This document shows, piece by piece, positions 15,872-23,911 of a DNA stretch of 64,000 bases; position 1 is the first letter of the stretch, and every line of letters begins with the position of its first letter. Source of the DNA: Streptomyces sp. CB02366 (GTDB lineage: Bacteria; Actinomycetota; Actinomycetes; Streptomycetales; Streptomycetaceae). The stretch is from contig NZ_LIVT01000001.1 in the NCBI RefSeq assembly GCF_001905905.1, positions 1,127,146 to 1,191,145 on the forward strand. The letters run 5' to 3'. Below the pieces are notes generated by a model that did no database searches, was not told the DNA's origin, and saw only the letters and a list, made by a program, of their open reading frames with translations. The position numbers and the translations under genes are program-made.

Positions 15872-16726
15872 GTGCCACGACCCACCGCTCGCCCTCCCGT
15901 ACCGGACCCCACCGGGCCCGGCTCCGAACGGACCCGCCGTGCGGACCGCCGCCTCGGCGTGCGGCTGGCGGTCGCGCTCGCGGCCGGGGCGGCCGCCGCG
16001 GTCCCGTTCGCGCTGCTGGCGGTCCTCGTCGAAGGGGCGTGGCCGCCGCTGCGGCGCGTGGACGCGGGCGCGGCCCACCGGCTGCACGCGGTGGCGCTGG
16101 ACCATCCGGCGTGGACGGCGACGCTGCGCGTCCTCTCAGACTGGGTGTGGGACCCCGCGACGCTGCGCACGGCGGTCGCGCTGCTCACCGTGTGGCTGCT
16201 GTACCGGCGGGCGTGGCGGCTCGCGGCGTGGGCGGCGACCACCGCGATCGGCGGCGCGCTGATCGGGGTGCTCGTGAAGGTCGTGGTGGAGCGGGCCAGG
16301 CCCTCGCTGCCGGCCCCGGTGGCCCACGCGCCGGGCTACTCGTTCCCCTCGGGCCACGCGATGACGGCCGTCACGTCGTGCGCCGTCCTCCTGCTGGTCC
16401 TGCTGCCGCTGGTCCCGCGCGGGTGGCGCGGGCCGTGCTGGGCGGCGGCGGGGCTCTCCGTCCTGGGCGTCGGGTTCACCAGGGTCGCGCTCGGCGTCCA
16501 CTGGTTCAGCGACGTCATCGGCGGGTGGCTGCTGGGCGGGGCGGTCGTCGTCCTGACCGGCTGGGCCTTCGCGGCATGGCGGAGGGATGCGGGCCGCCCC
16601 CGTACGGAGGTGTCGGAAGGGCTCGAACCCGAACTGGCCGACGACCGCCCGGAGCCGGAGGCGTACAGCGCTCCGAACGGCCCGGCGAGCAGCCCGGCGA
16701 GGGGCACAGACGACCGGCGCTCCTGA
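15872..16726 (+). CDS. PAP2-family membrane phosphatase
   Basis: The 284-residue protein shows all three PAP2 signature motifs: KVVVERARPS, SFPSGHAMTAVTS and RVALGVHWFSDVIGGW, supplying the catalytic His/Arg/Asp set. Five to six membrane helices are predicted, and the C-terminal 50 residues are a cytosolic, charged tail. Such enzymes dephosphorylate phosphatidate or undecaprenyl pyrophosphate at the membrane. GTG 15872 is one base beyond the YihY stop, so it is the third gene of a tightly packed membrane-lipid operon. Confidence 0.88.
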   Translation: MPRPTARPPVPDPTGPGSERTRRADRRLGVRLAVALAAGAAAAVPFALLAVLVEGAWPPLRRVDAGAAHRLHAVALDHPAWTATLRVLSDWVWDPATLRTAVALLTVWLLYRRAWRLAAWAATTAIGGALIGVLVKVVVERARPSLPAPVAHAPGYSFPSGHAMTAVTSCAVLLLVLLPLVPRGWRGPCWAAAGLSVLGVGFTRVALGVHWFSDVIGGWLLGGAVVVLTGWAFAAWRRDAGRPRTEVSEGLEPELADDRPEPEAYSAPNGPASSPARGTDDRRS

Positions 16727-16860
16727 GCGGCCGGGGACGCGGTCAGCGCTCCCGACCAGCCCGGGCGGGGCCGGTGCCTGCGGTCGGCCGGCCCCGGCGG
16801 GCGCCCTGGCCCGGCCGGAGCGTCCGCCGGACCAGGGTGCCCGGACCGGCCGGGCCGGGG

Positions 16861-17331
16861 TCAGTACCCCTGGCCGGCCAGGAAGGACGCGAAGTCCAGC
16901 GTCAGGGACCGGGCCTCGGGTACGTTCGCTCCGTCCTCCCCGTCCACCAGCACGAACACGCAGACGTCCCGCCCCGCCCGCACCACCCACATGGCGCGGT
17001 CGCCGTCCCTCAGCAGAGCGAGTTCCAGCTCGCTCCCGGTGACGGCGTCGGACACCGCCTCGCGGCTCTCGCGCCGCCACAGGACGTCCGCGATCCGCAG
17101 GCCCCTCTGATGGACAGTCTCCTCGCACACCGTGCGCAGGGCCTCGACGTCGTCCGGGCCGCCCGCCACCGACCGGAAGTAGGGGAGGCCGTCCTCGTCA
17201 CCGCGCCCCGCGACGGCGAAGAACCCCGCCTCGGCGGAGAACGCGGCGGCCGCCCGCACGGGCGACGGCGTCTCGCCGAGGGTCAGATGCGTACGGAGGG
17301 CCTCGCCCCACTGTTCGGCCACCGGGGTCAT
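16861..17331 (-). CDS. uncharacterised 156-residue protein
   Basis: I do not recognise a named family. The protein is soluble, mixed alpha/beta in character, with strands such as RAMWVVRAGRDVCVFVLVDGEDG and a conserved-looking end SLTLDFASFLAGQGY. It has no signal peptide or membrane helix. ATG 17331 is preceded by GAGGAGGCACCG, a strong ribosome site, which supports a real gene. It is convergent with the lipid operon and stands alone. Confidence 0.65.
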   Translation of the reverse strand: MTPVAEQWGEALRTHLTLGETPSPVRAAAAFSAEAGFFAVAGRGDEDGLPYFRSVAGGPDDVEALRTVCEETVHQRGLRIADVLWRRESREAVSDAVTGSELELALLRDGDRAMWVVRAGRDVCVFVLVDGEDGANVPEARSLTLDFASFLAGQGY

Positions 17332-17598
17332 CGGTGCCTCCTCTTCGTCGACTGCCGCTCGGCGCAGAATCTCCTGCCCTGGTATTCCCCGGCCAGACGG
17401 GTTCCTCCGCACCCGTACGGAAAGCCTCGCGGACGAGTCGCGAACGCGCGCCGGATTCAGCGGCCGGGGAAGGGGCACACGTGGCAAGCACCGCTTCCGG
17501 ACGCCCCCACGACGACGGCGACCCAGGACACAGGTCCAGAAGACAGCTCCAGGACCCCGCGTCAACGCCCCGTCACCGCACCAGGACAAGGAGTCGCC

Positions 17599-17841
17599 AT
17601 GATGATCGTAGGAGTAGTCGCCGTCTGCGTCGTTCTCGCCGTACTCGCCTTCCTCGTACCGCGCCTCTCCCGCCACCCGGAACGCGGCACCCAGCGCACG
17701 CTGGGCGCGGGCTCCCGGGCCGGCGGCAAGGCCCCCGGCGTCCTGGGCCGCATCTTCAGCAAGCCGTTCCGCAGCAGCTCCAAGGCCGTCGGCCGCAGCG
17801 GCTCGGCCGGTCGGCGCGCCCGCGGCCACATGCCGTTCTGA
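17599..17841 (+). CDS. DUF6411-type small membrane protein
   Basis: The 80-residue protein has one N-terminal membrane helix (IVGVVAVCVVLAVLAFLVP) followed by a basic tail, LSRHPERGTQRTLGAGSRAGG, and GRSGSAGRRARGHMPF. This layout and the near-invariant tail match the small Streptomyces family DUF6411 (recognised from memory). ATG 17599 follows AAGGAG; an ATGATG pair makes the first Met ambiguous by one codon. Function unknown. Monocistronic, ending at the terminator shared with the aldo/keto reductase. Confidence 0.8.
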   Translation: MMIVGVVAVCVVLAVLAFLVPRLSRHPERGTQRTLGAGSRAGGKAPGVLGRIFSKPFRSSSKAVGRSGSAGRRARGHMPF

Positions 17842-17949
17842 GCCGGGCGGCGCACGAACGCCGGTGTGAGCCCCGGGGGCGCACGAACGCCGGGTCCGAA
17901 CCGCGGCGACGCGCGCGAACACCCGAAGGGCCCTCCCGCCCCACGCCTG

Positions 17950-17987
17950 AAGGGTCCTCCCGTCACGACGCGGACGGGAGGGCCCTT
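17950..17987. terminator. bidirectional terminator
   Basis: AAGGGTCCTCCCGTC at 17950-17964 pairs with 17973-17987 with one G-T pair; a second possible 5' arm, GAAGGGCCCTCCCG, lies at 17926-17939. It sits between the convergent small membrane protein and aldo/keto reductase genes. Confidence 0.75.
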
Positions 17988-18004
17988 CCGTTACGACGGC
18001 GGCG

Positions 18005-18994
18005 CTACCAGGCGAACGCCTCCGGCGACGGGCCCGGCCCGGGGAAGATCTCGTCCAGACCCGTGAGCACGGCCTCCGGAAGGTCCAGTTCCAGGGCGCG
18101 CAGGGCGCTGTCCAGCTGGTCGGCGGTGCGCGGGCCGACGATCGGGCCCGTGACGCCGGGGCGGGTCAGCAGCCACGCCAGGGCCGCCTCGCCAGGCTCC
18201 AGGCCGTGCTTGTCGAGCAGGTCCTCGTACGCCTGGATCTGCTGACGGGTGGCGGGGTCCGCCAAGGCGTCGGCCGCCCGGCCCGAGGCGCGGCGGCCGC
18301 CCTCGGCGGTCTTCCGGATGACGCCGCCCAGCAGCCCGCCGTGCAGCGGGGACCAGGGGATGACCCCGAGTCCGTACTCCTGCGCGGCCGGGATGACCTC
18401 CATCTCGGCGCGGCGTTCGGCGAGGTTGTAGATGCACTGCTCGCTGACCAGGCCGAGGGAGCCCCGGCGGGCCGCCTGCTCGTTGGCCTGGGCGATCTTG
18501 TAGCCGGGGAAGTTCGAGGAACCGGCGTAGAGGATCTTGCCCTGCTGGACCAGGACGTCGATCGCCTGCCAGATCTCGTCGAACGGCGTGTTCCGGTCGA
18601 CGTGGTGGAACTGGTACAGGTCGATGTGATCGGTCTGGAGGCGCTTGAGCGAGGCGTCGACCGCCCGCCGGATGTTCACGGCGGAGAGCTTGTCGTGGTT
18701 CGGCCAGGCCTCACCGTCGGCGCCCATGTTCCCGTACATCTTGGTGGCCAGGACCACCTTGTCGCGACGGCCGCCGCCCTGGGCGAACCAGGTGCCGAGG
18801 ATCTCCTCGGTGCGCCCCTTGTTCTCGCCCCAGCCGTAGACGTTGGCCGTGTCGAAGAAGTTCAGGCCCGCGCCGAGCGCGGCGTCCATGATGGCGTGGC
18901 TGTCCGACTCGTTGGTCTGCGGGCCGAAGTTCATCGTCCCGAGGACGAGCCGGCTGACCTTGAGTCCCGTACGTCCGAGCTGTGTGTACTCCAT
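18005..18994 (-). CDS. aldo/keto reductase
   Basis: The 329-residue NADPH-dependent oxidoreductase is a TIM barrel with the catalytic tetrad visible: Asp48 and Tyr53 (FFDTANVYGWGENKGRTEEILG), Lys85 (ATKMYGN) and His130/131 (LYQFHHVD). The cofactor end reads GVIPWSPLHGGLLGG and VTGPIVGPRTADQLDSAL. The start MEYTQLGRTGLKVSRLVLGTMNFG is the standard one for this actinobacterial subgroup. Substrate unknown; likely cytosolic reduction of aldehydes or ketones. Monocistronic. Confidence 0.92.
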   Translation of the reverse strand: MEYTQLGRTGLKVSRLVLGTMNFGPQTNESDSHAIMDAALGAGLNFFDTANVYGWGENKGRTEEILGTWFAQGGGRRDKVVLATKMYGNMGADGEAWPNHDKLSAVNIRRAVDASLKRLQTDHIDLYQFHHVDRNTPFDEIWQAIDVLVQQGKILYAGSSNFPGYKIAQANEQAARRGSLGLVSEQCIYNLAERRAEMEVIPAAQEYGLGVIPWSPLHGGLLGGVIRKTAEGGRRASGRAADALADPATRQQIQAYEDLLDKHGLEPGEAALAWLLTRPGVTGPIVGPRTADQLDSALRALELDLPEAVLTGLDEIFPGPGPSPEAFAW

Positions 18995-19099
18995 GGGTCC
19001 CCAGCCAACTCCTTCGAGTCCACTCCAGGCAAGCGCCCACGTCCGGGCGGGCAGGTGCGGCGGGCCCGCGGGCCGGTCCGCCGACGCGGCCCGCCCGGC

Positions 19100-19189
19100 T
19101 CAGCCGCCGAGGGCGGCCCCCACGGCGACGACGACGAACATCAGCACGAGCACGGCCGCCATGACGCGGTTTCTGGTCTTCGGGTCCAC
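19100..19189 (-). CDS. 29-residue single-pass membrane peptide
   Basis: A GTG at 19189 opens a 29-codon frame: VDPKTRNRVMAA followed by an unbroken hydrophobic helix VLVLMFVVVAVGAALGG and TGA. A short basic, polar head plus one helix with no wasted residues looks designed rather than accidental, and similar VDPKTRNRV-type peptides are familiar from Streptomyces genomes (from memory, not searched). It lies between the aldo/keto reductase and the MFS transporter on the same strand. The function is unknown. Confidence 0.55.
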   Translation of the reverse strand: MDPKTRNRVMAAVLVLMFVVVAVGAALGG

Positions 19190-19314
19190 CCTTCGAGCGT
19201 AACGGCTCCGCCCCCGGGGCCTGCGGCCAGGCCCGGCCCGCCGCCCGGCCTCCTCAACGGCCTCGTCCTCGCGACCGACGCCTTCCCCCGCGACTGACGC
19301 CCCGCACACGAAGG

Positions 19315-19348
19315 ACGCCCTCCTCCCGGGAGACCGGGAGGAGGGCGT
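19315..19348 (-). terminator. intrinsic terminator after the MFS gene
   Basis: A perfect 15-bp stem (ACGCCCTCCTCCCGG at 19315-19329 with its complement at 19334-19348, 4-base loop) lies 30 bases beyond the MFS stop codon; on the coding strand the stem is followed by GTCCTTCGTG. Confidence 0.85.
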
Positions 19349-19377
19349 TTCGCGCGTGCGGGGCCGTGCCCGCCGCT

Positions 19378-20712
19378 CTACGCCGCCGTCGCCAACTGCT
19401 CGCGCGGGACGAAGCGGACGTGGGGGCGGCCCGGGCGGAGGTCCACCTTCAGGCGGAGTCCGCCGACGCGGGCCAGGGCGAAGCCCACGGCCAGGGCGGC
19501 GATCACCGAGATCGCACCGCCGGCCGCGAAGCCGACGCGGGCGCCGTACGTGTCGCTGATCCAGCCGACGATCGGGGCGCCCACCGGCGTGCCCCCGGCG
19601 AAGACCATCATGTACAGGCTCATCACCCGGCCGCGCATCTCCGGGTCCGCGGCCATCTGGACGCTCGTGTTCGCGGTGATGTTCGTCGTCAGCCCGAGCA
19701 TCCCGATCGGGACCAGCAGGAGCGAGAACAGCCAGACGTACGGGGAGAGGGACGCGGCGATCTCCAGCAGCCCGAAGGCCGTGCCCGCCGCCACCAGCAT
19801 CCGCAGCCGCGAGGAGCGGCGGCGGGCCGAGAGCAGCGCGCCGGCCAGCGAACCGGCCGCCATGAGGATGTTGAAGAACGAGTACATGCCCGCGCCGCCG
19901 TCGAAGATCTCGTCGGCGAAGGCGGTCAGCCAGATCGGGAAGTTGAAGCCGAAGGTGCCGACGAAGCCGACCAGGACGATCGGCCAGACCAGGTCGGGGC
20001 GGCCCCGGACGTAAGCGAGGCCCTCGCGGAGCTGGCCCTTGGCGCGGGGCACGGTCACCGAGGCGTGGAGTTCGTCTCTGCGCATCATCAGCAGGCCGAC
20101 GAGCGGGGCCAGGAAGGAGAGGCCGTTGAACAGGAACGCCCAGCCGCTGCCGACCGTGGTGATCAGGACGCCCGCGACGGCGGGGCCGATGAGCCGGGCG
20201 GACTGGAAGTTCGCCGAGTTCAGGCTGACCGCGTTGCGCAGGTGCGCGGGGCCGACCATCTCGGAGACGAACGACTGCCGGGCCGGGTTGTCGACGACGG
20301 TCACCATGCCGAGGAGGAAGGCGACCAGGTAGACGTGCCAGACCTCGACGACCCCGGTCAGGGTCAGGACGGCGAGCGCGATGCCGCACAGGCCGAGCAT
20401 GGCCTGGCTGACGAGCAGGATCTGCCGCTTCGGGAGCCGGTCGGCTATGACGCCGCCGTACAGGCCGAACAGCAGCATGGGAAGGAACTGGAGGGCCGTG
20501 GTGATGCCGACGGCCGTCGCGGAACCCGTCAGGCTCAGGACGAGCCAGTCCTGCGTGATGCGGGACATCCAGGTACCGGTGTTGGAGATCACGGCGCCCG
20601 TGGCGAACAGGCGGTAGTTGCGGATCTTCAGCGACGAGAAGGTCCCGCCGGTCGTGCTCTCGTGGGTGGAAGTCGGTGCGGGGGCGGAGTCTGCTCCGGA
20701 TCCCGTACTCAA
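19378..20712 (-). CDS. MFS transporter (EntS-like exporter)
   Basis: The 444-residue protein has 12 predicted membrane helices and MFS signatures: FGLYGGVIADRLPKRQILLVSQ between helices 2 and 3, and VDNPARQSFVSEMVGPAHLRNAVSLNSANFQSARLIGPAVAG, which is characteristic of the EntS/tetracycline-exporter-like MFS_3 group. It probably exports a small molecule. The start is TTG at 20712, with GAGGAG ending nine bases upstream; the ATG nearer that GAGGAG (20722) is in another frame and leads to a nonsense reading. A MarR regulator gene lies 137 bp upstream on the same strand and is the likely repressor. Confidence 0.88.
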   Translation of the reverse strand: MSTGSGADSAPAPTSTHESTTGGTFSSLKIRNYRLFATGAVISNTGTWMSRITQDWLVLSLTGSATAVGITTALQFLPMLLFGLYGGVIADRLPKRQILLVSQAMLGLCGIALAVLTLTGVVEVWHVYLVAFLLGMVTVVDNPARQSFVSEMVGPAHLRNAVSLNSANFQSARLIGPAVAGVLITTVGSGWAFLFNGLSFLAPLVGLLMMRRDELHASVTVPRAKGQLREGLAYVRGRPDLVWPIVLVGFVGTFGFNFPIWLTAFADEIFDGGAGMYSFFNILMAAGSLAGALLSARRRSSRLRMLVAAGTAFGLLEIAASLSPYVWLFSLLLVPIGMLGLTTNITANTSVQMAADPEMRGRVMSLYMMVFAGGTPVGAPIVGWISDTYGARVGFAAGGAISVIAALAVGFALARVGGLRLKVDLRPGRPHVRFVPREQLATAA

Positions 20713-20849
20713 AAGGGTTCATCTCCTCGGGCGTCTGCGGTGTTCGGTCCGACGAGGACGTGACGACGGGCGCTCCGGCGGGGGCCCGGTGCGGACCGGA
20801 CGGCGTACGTCCGGTCCGGCGGCGGGTCATCGTCGGCGCGCCCGTGGGG

Positions 20850-21290
20850 TCACAGGTGGGCGAGCTTCTCCAACACGGGCGCGGCGGCCCGAAGCGTCTC
20901 CCACTCGTCCTCGTCCAGGCCCTCGGCGAGATGGGTCAGCCAGGCGTTCCGCTTGGTGCGGCTCTCCGCGAGCATGGCCTCGGCCTGCTCGGTCTGGCTG
21001 ACCATCTTCTGCCGACGGTCATCGGGGTGCGGTTCCAGCCTGACCAGCCCCTTCGCTTCCAGCAGCGCGACGATGCGGGTCATCGACGGAGGCTGGACGT
21101 GCTCCTTGCGGGCCAGCTCGCCGGGGGTGGCCGAGCCACAGCGGGCGAGGGTGCCGAGCACCGACATCTCGGTGGGGCTCAGCGACTCGTCGACCCGCTG
21201 GTGCTTGAGGCGACGGCCCAGCAGCATCACGGCGGAGCGGAGGGAGCTCACGGCGGCGGCACTGTCGCCGTCGTGGATCAGGTCAGGCAT
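20850..21290 (-). CDS. MarR-family transcriptional regulator
   Basis: The 146-residue protein is a winged-helix MarR regulator: LSPTEMSVLGTLARCGSATPGELARKEHVQPPSMTRIVALLEAKGLVRLEPHPDDRRQKMVSQT, the recognition helix and the DDRR wing being diagnostic. MarR proteins are dimeric repressors released by phenolic or drug-like ligands. It precedes the MFS exporter gene on the same strand, the usual repressor-exporter arrangement, and a short inverted repeat lies 11 bp upstream of the start. Confidence 0.9.
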   Translation of the reverse strand: MPDLIHDGDSAAAVSSLRSAVMLLGRRLKHQRVDESLSPTEMSVLGTLARCGSATPGELARKEHVQPPSMTRIVALLEAKGLVRLEPHPDDRRQKMVSQTEQAEAMLAESRTKRNAWLTHLAEGLDEDEWETLRAAAPVLEKLAHL

Positions 21291-21300
21291 GTTTGTTAGC

Positions 21301-21312
21301 GTAACTCATTAC
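21301..21312. promoter_or_regulatory. candidate MarR operator
   Basis: GTAACTCATTAC is an inverted repeat (GTAA/TTAC arms, 4-base centre) 11-22 bp upstream of the marR-type start, inside an unusually AT-rich promoter stretch (21291-21335). Binding at this position would block transcription of the regulator and exporter genes. Assigned by symmetry and location only. Confidence 0.35.
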
Positions 21313-21424
21313 CCTACCTAAATACCACTCGGTAGTGCAGGTGCGGAAATCTACTCACCCGAACGAGTGAGTTCGGAGCGGAAAGTGACGCGAGGAACAC
21401 TCCGGGGCGGCGACCCTGCTGGGC

Positions 21425-21685
21425 ATGGGATCGACAGTACTCAGCCTGCGGATAGACGGTGAGCTGCTCGACCGGCTCCGGCAGCACGCCGCCAAACGCG
21501 GAATGAGCGTCCAGGACTACGTGGTCCGGACGCTCATTCGCGACGACTTCGACGAACGCTTCACCGCGGCCGTCGAGGAGACGGAGAAGTTCTACGGCGA
21601 CTCCGGCGGGAGCGTGACGCCCCCGGCCGGCGGGGCCGGCGACGCCACCACCCATGTGATGGGGGTGACACCGCCGGTCACCTGA
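21425..21685 (+). CDS. ribbon-helix-helix (CopG-like) protein
   Basis: The 86-residue protein begins with a ribbon-helix-helix DNA-binding module: strand TVLSLRIDGELLDRLRQHAAKRGMSVQDYVVRTLIRDDF, the pattern of CopG/Arc-type repressors and antitoxins. The tail (residues 45-86) is acidic, then Gly/Thr/Pro-rich. No toxin gene follows: the next gene is a permease on the other strand, so it is more likely a solitary regulator. The ribosome site before ATG 21425 is weak. Confidence 0.7.
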   Translation: MGSTVLSLRIDGELLDRLRQHAAKRGMSVQDYVVRTLIRDDFDERFTAAVEETEKFYGDSGGSVTPPAGGAGDATTHVMGVTPPVT

Positions 21686-21729
21686 CGGGGGCGGTTGTGC
21701 CGGTCACCCGACGAGGGCGGCGCCCCGGG

Positions 21730-23184
21730 TCACGTGAGGCCGAGCGCCGGCATCGCGTAGTAGAAGACGAACACCGCCGCCACCGCGTACATGGCCACCG
21801 GGACCTCACGGCCGCGGCCGGCCGCCAGCCGCAGCACGGCGAAGGCGATGAAGCCGATGCCGATGCCGTTGGTGATCGAGTACGTGAACGGCATCATCAG
21901 CATCGCGAGGAACGCCGGGATCGCGAGCGTGTGGTCGCTCCAGTCGATGTCCCGCACCGAGCCCGCGATGATCAGGAAGCCGACCGCCAGCAGGGCGGGC
22001 GTGGCCGCCTGCGAGGGGACCATGGTCGCCAGCGGGGTGAGGAACAGCGCCACCGAGAAGAGCAGGCCGGTCACCACGCTCGCCAGCCCGGTCCGGGCGC
22101 CCTCGCCGACGCCCGCGGTGGACTCCACGAAGCACGTGGTGGCGGAGGAGGAGCTGGCGCCGCCCGCCGCGACCGCGACGCCGTCCACGAGCAGCACCTT
22201 GTTGATGCCGGGGAAGTTGCCGTCCCGGTCCATCAGCTTCGCCTCGTCCCCGACGCCGAGGATGGTGCCCATCGCGTCGAAGAAGCAGGACAGCAGCACG
22301 GTGAAGACGAACAGGACGCCCGTCAGGACGCCGACCTTCTCGAAGCCGCCGAACAGGCTGACCTGGCCGAGGAGCCCGAAGTCCGGCGTGGAGACCGGGC
22401 TGCCCGGCCACGAGGGCGTCGTCAGACCCCACGCCCCCTCGGGCAGGCCCGCGATCGCGTCGATGACCACGGCGACGACCGTCATCGCGACGATGGAGAT
22501 GAGGATCGCGCCGGGCACCTTGCGCACGATCAGCGCGAGCGTCAGCAGCGTGCCGAGCACGAAGACCAGCACCGGCCAGCCGTTGAGGTGGCCGTCGCCG
22601 CCGAGCTGGAGCGGCACGGTGGTGTGCGCGGCGTCCGGCATGCGCGAGACGAAGCCCGAGTCGACCAGGCCGATCAGCAGGATGAAGAGGCCGATCCCGA
22701 TCGCGATGCCCTTGCGGAGCGATTTCGGCACGGCGTTCATCACGCGTTCCCGCAGCCCGGTGGCGACCAGCAGCATCACCACGATGCCCGCGAGGACGAC
22801 CATGCCCATCGCGTCGGGCCAGCTCATCCGGGGGGCGAGCTGGAGCGCGACGACGGTGTTGACGCCGAGGCCGGCGGCGAGCGCGATCGGCACGTTGCCG
22901 ATGACGCCCATCAGCAGCGTGGAGAAGGCGGCGGACAGCACCGTGGCGGTGACCAGCTGCCCGTTGTCGAGCTGGTGGCCGTACATGTCCTTCGCGCTGC
23001 CCAGGATGATCGGGTTGAGCACGATGATGTACGCCATCGCGAAGAACGTGGCGAACCCGCCGCGGAACTCCCGGGCGACGGTGGACCCCCGCTCGGAGAT
23101 CTTGAAGAACCGGTCCAGGCTGCCCTGGGACTGCGGAGCCGACGGGGGCGGGGTGTCGACCGGAGCGGTGGCCGAGGGGGACAT
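21730..23184 (-). CDS. NCS2-family purine permease (AzgA type)
   Basis: The 484-residue protein has 12-14 membrane helices and the AzgA/hypoxanthine-guanine permease features: an N-terminal FKISERGSTVAREFRGGFATFFAMAYIIVLNP, the Gly-rich ALAAGLGVNTVVA helix, SCFFDAMGTILGVGDEAKLMD and SSSSATTCFVESTAGVGEGARTGL. Family members import hypoxanthine, guanine or adenine with protons. Start ATG 23184 gives a short Ser/Pro-rich cytosolic tail. A separate gene; the AT-rich region 23240-23340 upstream is its likely promoter. Confidence 0.92.
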   Translation of the reverse strand: MSPSATAPVDTPPPSAPQSQGSLDRFFKISERGSTVAREFRGGFATFFAMAYIIVLNPIILGSAKDMYGHQLDNGQLVTATVLSAAFSTLLMGVIGNVPIALAAGLGVNTVVALQLAPRMSWPDAMGMVVLAGIVVMLLVATGLRERVMNAVPKSLRKGIAIGIGLFILLIGLVDSGFVSRMPDAAHTTVPLQLGGDGHLNGWPVLVFVLGTLLTLALIVRKVPGAILISIVAMTVVAVVIDAIAGLPEGAWGLTTPSWPGSPVSTPDFGLLGQVSLFGGFEKVGVLTGVLFVFTVLLSCFFDAMGTILGVGDEAKLMDRDGNFPGINKVLLVDGVAVAAGGASSSSATTCFVESTAGVGEGARTGLASVVTGLLFSVALFLTPLATMVPSQAATPALLAVGFLIIAGSVRDIDWSDHTLAIPAFLAMLMMPFTYSITNGIGIGFIAFAVLRLAAGRGREVPVAMYAVAAVFVFYYAMPALGLT

Positions 23185-23448
23185 GGGTGACCTCAGTCGT
23201 ACGTAGGGAGGTAAGGCGGGGCGCTACCAGGCGGGAAGCAAAGGGACGAAAGGTGATCGCATTTGGATGTTCAGACGAAGAATTCGAGCCAACCCAAAGC
23301 AGATTCAGTATGAATACATCAAGCGAAGATCGCTATCTCCGCGCGTAGACCCGTGGCGCCACTGGGGCCCGGACGCCTTCCCGCAGCCTCCCCGGCCCCC
23401 GTGCCCGCCGATCGGAGAGCCTCCGGACCCGCCCCATACACTGAGGTC

Positions 23449-23781
23449 ATGGAGAAGTGGACCCCGAAGCACGAGGCGCCCGAACCCCTGGAGGGCCCCG
23501 TCGTCGCCACCGTCGTCGGCGGCACGATCCTCTGGTTCGTCCTCTTCCTCGCCCAGCTCCCCTTCTACGGCTGGTTCGCGGACCGCGGCCACACCTGGTG
23601 GGTGTGGACCCCGCTGGCCGGCGCCGGACTCGGCCTGATCGGCATCTGGTACGTGCGCGGGCGCGACGCCGCCCTCAAGCGGCACGCGGCCCGGGCGGCG
23701 GCGAAGGACGCCGCCGGAGCGGAGGCCGAGGGCAGCGCGCTGGGCGCCGGACGGACGGGCCGCCCCGACCGGCTCGGTTGA
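23449..23781 (+). CDS. DUF2530 membrane protein
   Basis: The 110-residue protein matches DUF2530: an N-terminal PLEGPVVATVVGGTILWFVLFL helix, a second helix ending TWWVWTPLAGAGLGLIGIWYVRGRDAALKRHAA, and a charged Ala-rich tail. Two membrane segments are predicted. Function unknown; DUF2530 genes are commonly beside an NCS2 permease in actinomycetes, as here. A TACACT -10-like hexamer lies just upstream of the ATG, so the transcript leader must be very short. Confidence 0.85.
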   Translation: MEKWTPKHEAPEPLEGPVVATVVGGTILWFVLFLAQLPFYGWFADRGHTWWVWTPLAGAGLGLIGIWYVRGRDAALKRHAARAAAKDAAGAEAEGSALGAGRTGRPDRLG

Positions 23782-23911
23782 GGCGCCGGTCCGGGCCGAC
23801 CGGGGCCGGGCGCACCCCCGTACGACCACAGGCCCGACTTCGTCCTCCCGTGGTCGGATCTTCACCCCTCCCGGTGGGTGGTTCCCCGGGTACGCCCGTA
23901 ACGTCGGAGCC

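Noticed and set aside
20710..20722. ATG at 20722 as the MFS start
   Set aside because: It touches the GAGGAG ribosome site with no spacing and leads into a frame without membrane helices; TTG 20712 gives correct spacing and the MFS protein.
21425..21685. Antitoxin of a toxin-antitoxin pair
   Set aside because: The ribbon-helix-helix protein has no small partner gene on either side; the next gene is a permease on the opposite strand.
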